Positions 1 to 8,632 of a DNA stretch of 64,000 nucleotides are shown piece after piece; positions within the stretch are counted from its first letter, which is position 1, and every line of letters begins with the position of its first letter. The DNA comes from Convivina intestini (GTDB lineage Bacteria; Bacillota; Bacilli; Lactobacillales; Lactobacillaceae), in assembly GCF_003096575.1 (NCBI RefSeq), contig NZ_QEKT01000005.1, positions 44,118-108,117 of the forward strand. The letters are read 5' to 3'. The notes under the pieces were generated by a model. The model had not been told where the DNA came from and searched no databases. It saw only the letters and a program-made list of their open reading frames with translations. A program made the translations under genes and the position numbers.

Positions 1-1815
1 TTGACCGGTAACTTGCGGTAATTTAACTTCATTTGTTTTTGATTTTACCGCACTCTTGCTATCATTCAAAGCCTGGAGCATGACCGGCCGAAAAACTTTA
101 TTCAACGTGAGCTGAATGTTAGGATCAGGGAAAACTTTTGGCTGGCGGACCGACACATACATAATGAAGCGCGGATTTTCTTCTGGGACAATCGTCATGA
201 CCGAATGAATATCATTATTCAAGCCATCTAAATAACGACCATTTTCTGAAATTTGAGCCGTTCCGGTCTTGGCTGAAATTTGATAACCAGCATCGCGTAA
301 ATCATACTGCTTGGCTGTTCCAGTTTCTTGATTAACAACATCTGTCATGTACTTACGAACTTCTTTAGCAGTGGCAGCAGTTATCGGCTGCCCCACGGTT
401 GTGGTTTTGCCTTGATATAGGGTTTTACCAGTTTTAGAATCGGCCACTTTTTCAACCAGATATGGTTTTACCTCTTTACCATTATTGGCAATCGCACTAT
501 AGGCTTGCAATAGTTGTAAAGTAGTCACGTTAATCGCCTGTCCGTAAGCGGTATTGGCCTGGTCAATGGCCTGTTGGAAGGAAATTGACCCACTGGCTTC
601 ATTTGGTAAATCTGAATGGGTCGGCTCTAAGAAATGGAAACGATCGATATACTTTTTCCAAGTTGTCGCCCCCAAAGATTGTTCAATGTGGGCAAAGGCC
701 ACATTCGAAGAACGCCAATAACCTTCTCGGTAGGTTAGCACCCCTTCATTTTGCCCAAAGGCATCAACAATTCGGCCCCCATCAATGTTCAAACTTCCGG
801 ATTGGTAGGTGTCATTAGGGTGCCATTTACCTTCTTGGATGGCAGCCGCTAGGGTGATGGTTTTCATTGTTGATCCTGGTTCAAAGGTCGATTGGTTTAA
901 CAAATTCACCCAGTTATCTTTTAAGCCATCTTGCGAGTTGGGATCAAAATTTGGTCGCTGAGTCGCCGCTAAAATTTTACCGGTCTTACTATCCATCAAA
1001 ACCGCCATTGCAGACTTAGCTTTGGTACCATCAAACATGACATCCATTCGATTTTCCAAAGTAGTTTGTAACTTTTCATCCAGAGTTAAGGTAACATTAT
1101 CACCGTTTTTAACTTGATTTTGTCCTTGTGACACCTGATTACCCAGATAATCCTTGACGCCATCCTTACCCTTTAAACTCTTATTACGGGTATCTTCAAT
1201 CCCTAAAATACCATTCAGGGTATTTTTACCAAAGGCATTGGTAATCGAGTTGGTTAAACCAATAATATGGGAAGCCATCCGATTATTAGGGTAATAACGA
1301 GCCGGCTGCGGGATAAAGCCTACTCCCGTTAGTTTCATCGCCTTAATTTTATTGTATTGGTCTATATTTAGGCCTTTACCGGCTGTACCAAACTCAACTT
1401 GCAATTTATTGCTATCTAAGCGTTTTAAAATATCATCCTCAGATAAATCAATCACTGAACTTAATTTCTTGGCAGTTTCTTTTTTATCTTGAACATACTT
1501 GGGTTTCTTACCATCAAACTGATTTTTATCTAAAACGGCATATAAATCATAAACCGTACTGTTATCAGCTAAAACTTCGCCATCAGTAGAAAAAATTCGC
1601 CCCCGCGTAGCAGCTACCATCTGCTCTTGCATAAAGGCTTGACGGGTTGCCGTGGTTAAATTATGTGAATTAACTCGCTTTAAGGTAGCAATTTGTAACA
1701 AACGTAAGCCCATAATCAAAATTAGCAATCCAGTCGCAATCAACAGAAAAAAGCCAAAAAATTTGGCATTTTTTGACACTCTTCGATTGGATAGACGCTT
1801 AATTTTTTTACTCAT
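1..1815 (-). CDS. ftsI: Division-type class B penicillin-binding protein (FtsI/PBP2x-like), C-terminus cut by window edge
   Basis: A transpeptidase that cross-links septal peptidoglycan. The frame is open from the ATG at 1815 to base 1, so 605 residues are visible and the C-terminus lies outside. The protein starts with a basic cytoplasmic stub and one membrane anchor (about residues 17-37), followed by a PBP dimerisation region. The transpeptidase motifs are all present: S315-T-M-K, S369-S-N and K516-T-G. The last visible residues (LPQVTGQ) look like the start of a PASTA domain, which would favour a PBP2x-type protein. It starts 5 bases after the ftsL stop and belongs to the mraZ-rsmH-ftsL-pbp operon. 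Seen: motifs and context. Inferred: septal role. Confidence 0.93.
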   Translation of the reverse strand, partial: MSKKIKRLSNRRVSKNAKFFGFFLLIATGLLILIMGLRLLQIATLKRVNSHNLTTATRQAFMQEQMVAATRGRIFSTDGEVLADNSTVYDLYAVLDKNQFDGKKPKYVQDKKETAKKLSSVIDLSEDDILKRLDSNKLQVEFGTAGKGLNIDQYNKIKAMKLTGVGFIPQPARYYPNNRMASHIIGLTNSITNAFGKNTLNGILGIEDTRNKSLKGKDGVKDYLGNQVSQGQNQVKNGDNVTLTLDEKLQTTLENRMDVMFDGTKAKSAMAVLMDSKTGKILAATQRPNFDPNSQDGLKDNWVNLLNQSTFEPGSTMKTITLAAAIQEGKWHPNDTYQSGSLNIDGGRIVDAFGQNEGVLTYREGYWRSSNVAFAHIEQSLGATTWKKYIDRFHFLEPTHSDLPNEASGSISFQQAIDQANTAYGQAINVTTLQLLQAYSAIANNGKEVKPYLVEKVADSKTGKTLYQGKTTTVGQPITAATAKEVRKYMTDVVNQETGTAKQYDLRDAGYQISAKTGTAQISENGRYLDGLNNDIHSVMTIVPEENPRFIMYVSVRQPKVFPDPNIQLTLNKVFRPVMLQALNDSKSAVKSKTNEVKLPQVTGQ

Positions 1816-1820
1816 AATAG

Positions 1821-2186
1821 TTATTGATTAATATTACGGACGCTATCACCCGTCTGTGACATTTTTGATTTTTTAGCAACATCATCTAAATTCTGACGGT
1901 TTATTTTTTTTTGAATATCAGCCCTCAAACTATCATTATCTTGCTTAATTTGAGTCATTTTACGCTGCGTTTGGACATTCTTTTGAAGCACATTATCGGT
2001 TTGAACACTAGTATAAACTGTAGCCAACATAATTATTAGCGTTCCCAAAGCAAAGCCAAAAACTAAACGCCGTTCATTTTTAGTCCAAACCGCGGCTTTA
2101 TAGCGTTTCAAAACTTTCTTTTTAGCTGGTTTATTAGAAAAATCACGGGCTAAATTAGCGGTCCGGTAACTTGGATTTTGTGCCAT
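1821..2186 (-). CDS. ftsL: Cell division protein FtsL
   Basis: A 121-residue bitopic protein. It has a basic cytoplasmic N-terminal region of about 45 residues, a single membrane span around residues 42-63, and an extracellular heptad-like segment rich in Q, N, K and L that suits a coiled coil. FtsL proteins diverge strongly in sequence; identification rests on this topology and on the position between rsmH and the division PBP. In the family it joins DivIC/FtsB and DivIB at the septum and stabilises the FtsW-PBP pair. The start ATG follows a weak GGAGTTA-type ribosome site 11 bases after the rsmH stop. Confidence 0.85.
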   Translation of the reverse strand: MAQNPSYRTANLARDFSNKPAKKKVLKRYKAAVWTKNERRLVFGFALGTLIIMLATVYTSVQTDNVLQKNVQTQRKMTQIKQDNDSLRADIQKKINRQNLDDVAKKSKMSQTGDSVRNINQ

Positions 2187-2197
2187 AAGATTAACTC

Positions 2198-3151
2198 CTA
2201 ATCCTTTGAAAAATGAATCCGCTCAATTGCACGTAACTGAGCTGACTGGGCGCGATGATTGTTTTGAATTTCGCTTTCACTGGGTTTAATTGCCTTACGG
2301 CTTAACAAGCGATAATCAGCTTCAAACTGGCCAGGTAGGACTGGCAGTTCGGCCGGTAAATCCGGTCCACTCGCTTTTTCACGAAACATTTGCTTTACTA
2401 AGCGATCTTCTAACGACTGAAAGGTAATTACGCTGACACGTCCCTGTAAGTCCAATAATTCTAAGGCCTGCGTTAAAGAATCTTCCAAAGCACCTAATTC
2501 GTCATTAACTGCAATTCTCAGCGCTTGAAATGTTCGCTTAGCCGGATGTCCGCCGTGACGACGAGCTGGCGCTGGAATAGCTTCTTTAATAACCTCAACC
2601 AATTCTAGTGTGGTATCAATACTTTTTACTTGCCGACTTTGCTCAATTTTACGAGCAACCTGCTTAGGAAATCGATCTTCACCATAACGACTTAAAATAC
2701 GATAGAGGTCTTGAAAGGACCACTGGTTGACAATCTGCCAAGCTGTTAAAGTCTGCCGCTGATCCATGCGCATATCTAACTGCGCATCATGATTATAGGA
2801 AAAGCCACGCTGACCATCATCAAATTGAACCGAACTGACCCCTAAATCATAGAGGACTCCATCAACGTGTTTAACCTGCTGATTAGCTAAAGCTGACTTT
2901 AAATCACGAAAATTTTGATGTACTAGTACTAATTTACCAGCCGCAATCTCAGTGGCATACTGGTCTTGATTGTAGGCAATGGCCACATCATCTTGATCAA
3001 AACTGTATAAACGCCCAGTTTCTAGCTGTTTAAGGATTTCACCGGTATGACCACCACCACCTAAAGTAGCATCGACATAAATACCATCTGGTTTGATCGC
3101 TAAAAATTCAACGGCCTCTTTTAATAGGACGGTTACGTGTTCAAATGCCAT
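2198..3151 (-). CDS. rsmH: 16S rRNA (cytosine1402-N4)-methyltransferase RsmH (MraW)
   Basis: A 317-residue SAM-dependent methyltransferase that methylates N4 of C1402 in the 16S rRNA P-site region. The N-terminal [13 protein letters not shown] segment and the glycine-rich SAM loop [10 protein letters not shown] are the classic MraW signatures; further on are the [10 protein letters not shown] and RGFSY motifs, and near the C-terminus [10 protein letters not shown]. Length matches the family (about 310). It is second in the dcw operon, 26 bases after mraZ, as in most Firmicutes. Nothing unusual in sequence. Confidence 0.97.
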   Translation of the reverse strand: MAFEHVTVLLKEAVEFLAIKPDGIYVDATLGGGGHTGEILKQLETGRLYSFDQDDVAIAYNQDQYATEIAAGKLVLVHQNFRDLKSALANQQVKHVDGVLYDLGVSSVQFDDGQRGFSYNHDAQLDMRMDQRQTLTAWQIVNQWSFQDLYRILSRYGEDRFPKQVARKIEQSRQVKSIDTTLELVEVIKEAIPAPARRHGGHPAKRTFQALRIAVNDELGALEDSLTQALELLDLQGRVSVITFQSLEDRLVKQMFREKASGPDLPAELPVLPGQFEADYRLLSRKAIKPSESEIQNNHRAQSAQLRAIERIHFSKD

Positions 3152-3177
3152 TATGTCTCCTTACTCGTATGCAGGCC

Positions 3178-3609
3178 TTAAAAGTCAAAATCAACCAAAC
3201 CTTCAGCAATTTCGTCAAAGTCTTCAGCAGTAGCTTGGGTATAGTTTTGCCAATTTTGGCTACTCCAAATTTCAAAGCTATCACCCGCTCCGGTAATGAC
3301 CACATCTTTATCTAACTGGGCGTGCTGTCGTAAATTACTGGGGATCACAATTCGGCCTTGTTTATCAAATTCAGCCTCTAAGGCCCCCGCCATGACAAAG
3401 CGTTTGAAAGCCCGGGCTTCTTTTTTACCAATCGGTAGTTGATTTAAATGTTTTTCAAGATTTTCCCAAACATCGCGGGGCATGGCCCGCAAGGCATGCT
3501 CCATCCACTTAGTAATGACAAAACTATCCCCCAGTTGATGGCGGAATTTAGCAGGAATAATCAGGCGACCCTTAGTATCAACGGTATGTGAATATTCTCC
3601 CATGAACAT
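3178..3609 (-). CDS. mraZ: Transcriptional regulator MraZ
   Basis: A 143-residue protein with two tandem SpoVT/AbrB-like domains (about residues 5-52 and 81-124), each carrying the MraZ DxKGR pattern (VDTKGRLIIP and FDKQGRIVIP). MraZ forms a ring-shaped oligomer that binds repeats in front of its own operon and in the studied bacteria controls dcw transcription. Two in-frame ATGs exist (3609 and 3603); AGGAGG at 3618-3623 sits 8 bases from the first, so 3609 is used. A matching repeat operator lies just upstream (3651-3686), which makes autoregulation likely here. Confidence 0.96.
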   Translation of the reverse strand: MFMGEYSHTVDTKGRLIIPAKFRHQLGDSFVITKWMEHALRAMPRDVWENLEKHLNQLPIGKKEARAFKRFVMAGALEAEFDKQGRIVIPSNLRQHAQLDKDVVITGAGDSFEIWSSQNWQNYTQATAEDFDEIAEGLVDFDF

Positions 3610-3650
3610 AAGAATCGCCTCCTTTCCTCTGCTTTACTAAGATTAATTTA

Positions 3651-3686
3651 CCACATTCCCCCACTTTCCTCCACTTTTTTACCACT
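3651..3686 (-). promoter_or_regulatory. MraZ box array (candidate operator)
   Basis: On the minus strand this segment holds four GTGG cores spaced 11, 10 and 10 bases apart. The central part reads AAAGTGGAGG, AAAGTGGGGG, AATGTGGTAA, that is, three consecutive 10-base repeats. Known MraZ operators are runs of three or more GTG-cored repeats with 10-base periodicity upstream of mraZ. Position, orientation and period all match, so autoregulatory binding is inferred with good confidence. No convincing -35/-10 pair was assigned. Confidence 0.8.
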
Positions 3687-3705
3687 TAGTTTCAATTAGA
3701 GACCA

Positions 3706-3748
3706 TAAAAAAAATCTTAAGAACTAATTAAGTCCTTAAGATTTTTTT
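3706..3748 (-). terminator. Rho-independent terminator after the DUF3397 gene
   Basis: The arms AAATCTTAAG and CTTAAGATTT flank a loop of about 13 bases and are followed by a T-run on the minus strand. It separates the DUF3397 gene from the mraZ promoter region. A-runs on the other flank would allow function in both directions. Confidence 0.8.
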
Positions 3749-4088
3749 ATTTTTTTAAATAAATGGCCACAATCACAACTACTAATTCAGCTAAAATCGC
3801 CACCAAGGCAGACCATTGCCAATATTTATGAAAAAAAACATGCACTGGCCAATCCTTTCCCAATAACCACCAAGAAAAAACCAAACCAAGAAATAACCAT
3901 ATTCCTAAGATGAATGGTAAATATGACACCCCAAAAGCTAATCCCATCGTCATATAGAGGGCAATCCAGCTCGGGAATACGGCTAAATCAAAAAAGGTTA
4001 TCTGTCGCCAGGTACGAAAAAAGTGCCTACAAAAGTACAATAAGATTAAAATTCCTAACAGGCCCAAGGCCCAATATTTCCAATCCAT
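3747..4088 (-). CDS. DUF3397-like small integral membrane protein
   Basis: A 113-residue, very hydrophobic protein with four likely membrane spans and several Trp residues. Length, topology and position immediately upstream of mraZ match the DUF3397 family of lactobacilli; no function is known. A GTG at 4094 is in frame, but AGAGG lies so that the ATG at 4088 has the proper 5-base spacing, so 4088 is chosen. It is divergent from the small gene at 4158 and has its own terminator. Confidence 0.75.
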   Translation of the reverse strand: MDWKYWALGLLGILILLYFCRHFFRTWRQITFFDLAVFPSWIALYMTMGLAFGVSYLPFILGIWLFLGLVFSWWLLGKDWPVHVFFHKYWQWSALVAILAELVVVIVAIYLKK

Positions 4089-4130
4089 AAACACCTCTAA
4101 ATTTCAATTTTAAAAAATAATATGATACCA

Positions 4131-4139
4131 TGTTACTAT
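4131..4139 (+). promoter_or_regulatory. Extended -10 promoter of the DUF4044 gene
   Basis: TGTTACTAT fits the extended -10 form TGNTANNNT, with +1 expected near 4146 and the start codon at 4158. No good -35 is present, as is common with extended -10 promoters. Confidence 0.45.
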
Positions 4140-4157
4140 TCTAAGTGAGGGAAAGCT

Positions 4158-4364
4158 ATGGCAACGAATACAAAAAAAATTAAGATTAATAAAAAGTTAG
4201 CTGATGAAGTGACGGAACAATTAGATAAACGACCAATTCCCAAGGTCCAAAAAAAGGAAAAAACCAAGTTACATCGTTTAACCCTTTTCATGTCTTTTCT
4301 AATGGTCTTCATCATGGTTGGTGGTGTTATTTACGCCGCCGTAAGTGCCTTAGGCTTAATGTGA
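4158..4364 (+). CDS. DUF4044-type small membrane protein
   Basis: A 68-residue protein with a lysine-rich cytoplasmic N-terminal half and one membrane span at about residues 43-66. Size and the basic-then-hydrophobic layout match the DUF4044 proteins of lactic acid bacteria, whose function is unknown. A ribosome site GAGGGAAAG precedes the ATG. It is a single-gene plus-strand unit closed by the hairpin at 4379-4439. Confidence 0.7.
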   Translation: MATNTKKIKINKKLADEVTEQLDKRPIPKVQKKEKTKLHRLTLFMSFLMVFIMVGGVIYAAVSALGLM

Positions 4365-4378
4365 TTTTAAATGATAAA

Positions 4379-4439
4379 TAAAAAGTGGAACCGTGCCGGA
4401 GGAATTGATTTTCCAACCGCTACACAGTTCCACTTTTTT
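4379..4439. terminator. Bidirectional terminator between convergent DUF4044 and fakA
   Basis: AAAAAGTGGAAC (4380-4391) pairs with GTTCCACTTTTT (4427-4438) around a long partly paired loop. A/T runs on both flanks suit termination of both convergent genes. Confidence 0.75.
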
Positions 4440-6144
4440 ATTCAACTGAAATTAAGAATGGATAAAGCGGTTGTTTACCATCATGAATTTCAGTTTCTAA
4501 ATCTTCATCGTAATCCTGAACCCACTTCATTAATGATTCGGCATCACGTTTTTTAGCATCTTGTCCGTAGATAACCGTAACAATCTCGGAATCATCGTCT
4601 AGCATGGCTTGAATCGTGTCGGTAGCCACTGTCATAAGCTTTTTACCGACCACTTCAATCTCACCATCGACAATTCCTAACCAGTCACCATGTTGAATTT
4701 CGCGACCATTCAAGCTAGTATCTCGGACCGCCTGGGTAATTTGTGCTGACTTCACTTCTGCCAACAAGGCCGTCATTTCAGCCGCATTATCTGCCAAACT
4801 ACCTTCAGGGTTATAGCCTAACATAGCCGATAATCCCTGTTGAACCGTTCGACTTTTGACAACTTCAACTGGCACACCAGCCAAATCCACGGACTGCTCC
4901 GCCGCCATGAAAATATTACTGTTATTAGGCAAAACAACCGCCGCCTTGGCGCCACTTTCTTGAATAGCTTGTACAATGTCAGCCGTTGATGGATTCATGG
5001 TTTGACCACCGCTAATAACGGTATAAACTCCTAAACTTCTAAAGAGTTCGGCCACACCATCTCCAGCGGCAACAGCGATGACGGCTACATCAGGGACCTT
5101 GGTTGCTTGAGGCACCTGACCACTTTGCTGGGCATCTTGGCGCTTTTGTTCATCAATAACAGCCTGTTGCTGATCACGCATATTATCCACTTTGACCTTG
5201 ACCAAAGAACCATACTCAGTTCCCCAATGTAGTACTGATCCTGGATCTTCAGTGTGAACATGCACTTTGACGATCTCATCATCATTAATGACTAGCAAAG
5301 AATCGCCTAATTGGGCTAAATAATCATAAAACTCTTGATAATCAAACTGCTTATCAAACGTTGTTCCCCGGGCTATTTCGACCATAATTTCGGTACAATA
5401 ACCGTACTTAATATCAGCTGGATCCAAATTACTATCCGCCTGAGCACCGGCATGTAAGTTTTCAACCATCCGATCGAGTTCGGCATTATCAGGAGCCGTC
5501 AATTCATCTTCATTAAACTGGCCGCTAAGTACTTCATAAAAAGCACGGAGGACGAAAACTAGTCCCTGTCCACCAGAATCAACTACACCGACCTCTTTTA
5601 AGACCGGTAATAAATCAGGAGTTGAGTCTAAGGCCGTCTGGGCAGCATCGGTTACAGCAGCCATCAAAGCCACAACATCATCGGTTTCTTTAGCACTTTG
5701 ATTAGCTTGACTAGCTGCTTCACGAATGACTGTTAAAATTGTTCCCTCAGTCGGCTTCATCACCGACTTATAAGCCACTTGAGCAGCTTCCATTAAAGCG
5801 TCAGCCAAATCACGGGCCGACATAGTATCTTTATCAGCAACACTGTTGGCAAAACCACGAAAGATCTGCGATAAAATAACGCCCGAATTACCACGAGCGC
5901 CCATCAACAATCCCTTAGAAGTTGCCTTGGCCAAGGCCCCAATCTGAGTATCTAAGGCGTCACGCTCGTACTGAGCACCACTAGCCATCGATAAACTCAT
6001 ATTAGTTCCGGTATCACCATCTGGGACTGGGAAAACGTTTAATTTATTAATTTTTTCAGCATTAGCAGCTAACATGGCCGCAGCAGCATTAATCATTTTG
6101 CCAAATTCGACATTGGTTATGGTTGTTACTTTTTTACTTGTCAT
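4438..6144 (-). CDS. fakA: Fatty acid kinase catalytic subunit FakA (DhaL/DAK2 domain, YloV family)
   Basis: A 568-residue protein with an N-terminal DhaL-type nucleotide-binding domain (about residues 1-200) containing the Mg-binding motif P-D42-G-D44-TGTNMS, a middle FakA-specific region and a C-terminal domain related to the fatty-acid-binding fold. In Firmicutes FakA phosphorylates fatty acids presented by a FakB (DegV-like) partner, feeding exogenous fatty acids into phospholipid synthesis. No FakB gene is in the window. It sits 8 bases behind a Gls24-family gene, the usual yloU-yloV pair. The ribosome site AGGAAGAA precedes the ATG. Confidence 0.9.
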   Translation of the reverse strand: MTSKKVTTITNVEFGKMINAAAAMLAANAEKINKLNVFPVPDGDTGTNMSLSMASGAQYERDALDTQIGALAKATSKGLLMGARGNSGVILSQIFRGFANSVADKDTMSARDLADALMEAAQVAYKSVMKPTEGTILTVIREAASQANQSAKETDDVVALMAAVTDAAQTALDSTPDLLPVLKEVGVVDSGGQGLVFVLRAFYEVLSGQFNEDELTAPDNAELDRMVENLHAGAQADSNLDPADIKYGYCTEIMVEIARGTTFDKQFDYQEFYDYLAQLGDSLLVINDDEIVKVHVHTEDPGSVLHWGTEYGSLVKVKVDNMRDQQQAVIDEQKRQDAQQSGQVPQATKVPDVAVIAVAAGDGVAELFRSLGVYTVISGGQTMNPSTADIVQAIQESGAKAAVVLPNNSNIFMAAEQSVDLAGVPVEVVKSRTVQQGLSAMLGYNPEGSLADNAAEMTALLAEVKSAQITQAVRDTSLNGREIQHGDWLGIVDGEIEVVGKKLMTVATDTIQAMLDDDSEIVTVIYGQDAKKRDAESLMKWVQDYDEDLETEIHDGKQPLYPFLISVE

Positions 6145-6152
6145 GTTTCTTC

Positions 6153-6518
6153 CTAGCGATAGTCGCCCGTTTGAATGCCTTGAATAATAATATTCACTTC
6201 GGCAGCCCGAACGCCTAATTGAGCGTCTAAATTATACTTAACCTTTTTTTGGACTGATTTTGAAATTTCAGCCAAGCGCATCCCATACTGAGCCACCACA
6301 TAAACATCAACACTCAAGCCAATATTCTTTTGATGGACAACCACTCCGCGACCGTAGGTTTCTCGATTTAAAATCTGATCCATTCCATCTCGCAAAGCGG
6401 CCCGAGAAGCCATGCCAACTACACCAGGATTAGCAATTGCTGCGCCGCCAACGATACTAGCGATAACATCATTTTCAATGTTAATTTCGCCATTTTTGGT
6501 TTTAATTTTTATTGCCAT
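6153..6518 (-). CDS. Asp23/Gls24 family protein (YloU-like)
   Basis: A 121-residue Asp23/Gls24-domain protein. It begins with the pattern GEINIENDVIASIVGGAA and ends with NIIIQGI, both usual for YloU. Family members are small cytoplasmic or membrane-associated proteins linked to envelope stress; the YloU role with YloV/FakA is not defined. The ribosome site GAAAGAA is weak. A TGATACAAT extended -10 lies about 65 bases upstream. It forms an operon with fakA. Confidence 0.88.
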   Translation of the reverse strand: MAIKIKTKNGEINIENDVIASIVGGAAIANPGVVGMASRAALRDGMDQILNRETYGRGVVVHQKNIGLSVDVYVVAQYGMRLAEISKSVQKKVKYNLDAQLGVRAAEVNIIIQGIQTGDYR

Positions 6519-6583
6519 TTCTTTCAGTGATAAGGAATATTACTATTCCCTATTTTCCTTCCAGTCCGTACTTGCTGCCTTCT

Positions 6584-6592
6584 ATTGTATCA
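6584..6592 (-). promoter_or_regulatory. Extended -10 promoter of the Gls24-fakA operon
   Basis: TGATACAAT on the minus strand matches TGNTANAAT. +1 is predicted near 6577, giving a leader of about 60 bases before the start at 6518. Confidence 0.5.
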
Positions 6593-6641
6593 TATTCAAC
6601 CAGTTCGATTATTGATAAGCTCGAGGATAAATTCACAAAAT

Positions 6642-6668
6642 AAAAAAGCCACTGAATAGTGACTTTTC
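6642..6668 (-). terminator. Terminator after rpmB
   Basis: A minus-strand hairpin GTCACT-ATTC-AGTGGC followed by TTTTTT, directly after the rpmB stop codon. Confidence 0.8.
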
Positions 6669-6669
6669 A

Positions 6670-6870
6670 TTAAACACGTTCAATGGAACCGTTCTTCAAC
6701 CCAGCCTTTAAAGTCCGTGCTGTCAAATAAACTTTTTTAGGTGCAGAACCATTAATTTTAACCGTTACTTTTTGCAAGTTAGGCTTCCAACTACGACGAC
6801 TTGAGTTAAGTGCGTGTGAACGTTGGTTACCGAAACGTGTACGTGCGCCAGTAATAGCATCCTTTGCCAT
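6670..6870 (-). CDS. rpmB: 50S ribosomal protein L28
   Basis: A 66-residue protein starting [19 protein letters not shown] and containing [11 protein letters not shown], diagnostic for L28. A TTG six bases upstream is in frame, but GGAGG spaces correctly only to the ATG at 6870. No CXXC zinc motif is present, so this is the zinc-independent form. It has its own terminator and sits upstream of the Gls24/fakA pair, an order conserved in Firmicutes. Confidence 0.97.
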   Translation of the reverse strand: MAKDAITGARTRFGNQRSHALNSSRRSWKPNLQKVTVKINGSAPKKVYLTARTLKAGLKNGSIERV

Positions 6871-6961
6871 GTTCAACCCTCCTTTTGCGAGCCTTTTATC
6901 TTAAACGCTCTTCTTACAACAATAATAAATTTTACCAGAAGTGCCGAACTTTGACAAGCTA

Positions 6962-7273
6962 CTATAGATAATTCTCTAAGATCTTTGCCAATTGCTCTTT
7001 ATTGTGGAAACCAGTTAAACGATCAACTACTTCTCCATCCTTTTTAAGCAATAGGGTTGGAATAGCCCGAACACCAAAATTGGCTGGTGTTTGTGGATTC
7101 TGATCGACATCCATCTTTAAGAAGTGGACATCCGTCATTTCCTCCGCCAAAGCGTCCAAAACAGGTGACTGCATCTTACAAGGGCCACACCAAGGAGCCC
7201 AAAAATCAGTGATACTAACCCCTTGACTGGAGGCCTTCTCAAAAGTTGCATCAGTTACTACTGCTACTGTCAT
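6962..7273 (-). CDS. trxA: Thioredoxin
   Basis: A 103-residue thioredoxin with the active site W28-C-G-P-C32 in the context FWAPWCGPCK, cis-proline in AIPT, and the conserved D-x-N-P region. It reduces protein disulfides, using electrons from thioredoxin reductase (trxB at 41408). The frame extends upstream to 7354, but the domain begins at the ATG at 7273, which has AGGAG 6 bases before it, so the shorter start is used. Its first 23 bases overlap the 3' end of thiN in another frame, suggesting translational coupling. Confidence 0.95.
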   Translation of the reverse strand: MTVAVVTDATFEKASSQGVSITDFWAPWCGPCKMQSPVLDALAEEMTDVHFLKMDVDQNPQTPANFGVRAIPTLLLKKDGEVVDRLTGFHNKEQLAKILENYL

Positions 7274-7919
7274 CGCTGCTCCTATCTTTTGTCTGGGTAA
7301 CCATGATAATTCCAGAATCAAAACTAACATGTACCAATTCGTCGACAAATTCATTTGATGACCACATCTTAGGCCAATTTACCGCAGATGTCAAGGTATA
7401 CTTGGCATCAATAATATGCAAATTATCAACTAGACCCAACGGCATAAAGCCCAGATATTTCATACCAGGAATATGCTGAATGGTTTTATAACCGGGTTGT
7501 AAGTAACTGATGTCATTTTGGCAATCCACAAAGTGAACTTTTTCAACAATCGGTTGAAAAACTGGCTCGTTAATAATCCATAAATTACTAAGCAAATGGT
7601 CAACTCGCCCTCCGGTAGCACCATACACTTTAATTAAATCACAATCAAAGCCCATTGCCGTTTGAAGGGCCAATTGGGTATCGGTAAAATCTTTAACCGT
7701 GGGGACTTGTTTAATATTTTCTTGTTGAAAATGCTCTTTTAAAAATTGATACTCTTGGGGATTTAGCGAGTCAAAGTCGCCAACGGCCAATTGGAAATTA
7801 ACCCCAGCCTTTAGCAGGCGCCAAGCACCACGATCAGCGCCAATCCATACACCGGGTTGATCAAAGATATCGGTTGGCCAAAGTTCTGCGCTACCGCCTG
7901 CTAAAATATTAACCTGCAT
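7251..7919 (-). CDS. thiN: Thiamine pyrophosphokinase
   Basis: A 222-residue protein that transfers pyrophosphate from ATP to thiamine to give thiamine diphosphate, the cofactor of phosphoketolase and pyruvate enzymes. Family motifs are visible: GADRGAWRLL, AVGDFDSLN, DFTDTQLAL and GATGGRVDH, all in the N-terminal half. A TTG at 7922 immediately precedes the ATG at 7919; GAGGAGG spacing favours the ATG. It lies 17 bases after rpe in the rsgA-rpe-thiN order. The C-terminal tail is serine-rich (RSSDDSSSSN) and overlaps the thioredoxin start, so the tail sequence may be constrained by that overlap. Confidence 0.93.
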   Translation of the reverse strand: MQVNILAGGSAELWPTDIFDQPGVWIGADRGAWRLLKAGVNFQLAVGDFDSLNPQEYQFLKEHFQQENIKQVPTVKDFTDTQLALQTAMGFDCDLIKVYGATGGRVDHLLSNLWIINEPVFQPIVEKVHFVDCQNDISYLQPGYKTIQHIPGMKYLGFMPLGLVDNLHIIDAKYTLTSAVNWPKMWSSNEFVDELVHVSFDSGIIMVTQTKDRSSDDSSSSN

Positions 7920-7936
7920 CAAATCCCCCTCCTCAA

Positions 7937-8611
7937 TTAGTCAGTCACAACTGATCCAGAAGTCAACTTCATCAACTGGGCTACCTTAGCAGCTGGGTCC
8001 TTCTTATCGTAAACATAAGAACCAGCAACAAAGACATTAGCGCCAGCTTCATAGGCTAGACGAATCGTCTCATTGTTAATACCACCATCAACTTCGATAT
8101 CAAAGTTCAAATCATTCATCGTCCGATAAGTATTCAATTGACTAATCTTGTCCAAAGTAGATGGCAAAAACTTTTGTCCACCAAAACCAGGATTAACCGT
8201 CATGACCAAGACTTGGTCAACCATATCCAAAACTGGTTGAATAGCACTAACCGGCGTTCCAGGATTAATCACGACTTCAGCCTTAACACCACGATTTTGA
8301 ATCATTTGCAAAGCGCGGTGAATATGGGGAGTGGCTTCTACATGAACCCCAATAATGTCAGCACCAGCATCGGCAAATTGGTCAATGAAGTTTTCTGGAT
8401 GAACAACCATCATGTGCACATCCAAAGTCATATTGGTCTCAGGACGCAACTGCTTGACCCAGTTAGGTCCGTAAGAAATGGCTGGTACAAAGCTACCGTC
8501 CATAATATCGATGTGTAGGTACTCAGCACCGGCATTTTCCACGATTTTGACATCGCGTTCCAAATTCGTATAGTCTGCACTTAAAATTGATGGGGCAATA
8601 ATTCCTGCCAT
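7937..8611 (-). CDS. rpe: Ribulose-phosphate 3-epimerase
   Basis: A 224-residue TIM-barrel enzyme that interconverts ribulose-5-phosphate and xylulose-5-phosphate, the step before phosphoketolase in heterofermentative sugar breakdown. Seen: PSILSADYTNL at the start, the metal and catalytic motif HIDIMDGSFVP, VHMMVVHP, VNPGFGGQKF and IEVDGGIN. Length is typical. It starts 21 bases after rsgA and precedes thiN. Codons look well adapted, in line with a central pathway enzyme. Confidence 0.97.
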   Translation of the reverse strand: MAGIIAPSILSADYTNLERDVKIVENAGAEYLHIDIMDGSFVPAISYGPNWVKQLRPETNMTLDVHMMVVHPENFIDQFADAGADIIGVHVEATPHIHRALQMIQNRGVKAEVVINPGTPVSAIQPVLDMVDQVLVMTVNPGFGGQKFLPSTLDKISQLNTYRTMNDLNFDIEVDGGINNETIRLAYEAGANVFVAGSYVYDKKDPAAKVAQLMKLTSGSVVTD

Positions 8612-8632
8612 GAGAAAGGTCCTCTTTTCCTT

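Noticed and set aside
585..818. Open frame on the plus strand inside the PBP gene
   Set aside because: Shadow of the minus-strand transpeptidase; no ribosome site and no protein-like features.
8138..8518. 126-codon plus-strand frame in rpe
   Set aside because: Lies fully inside the strongly conserved rpe gene on the other strand; no start signal.
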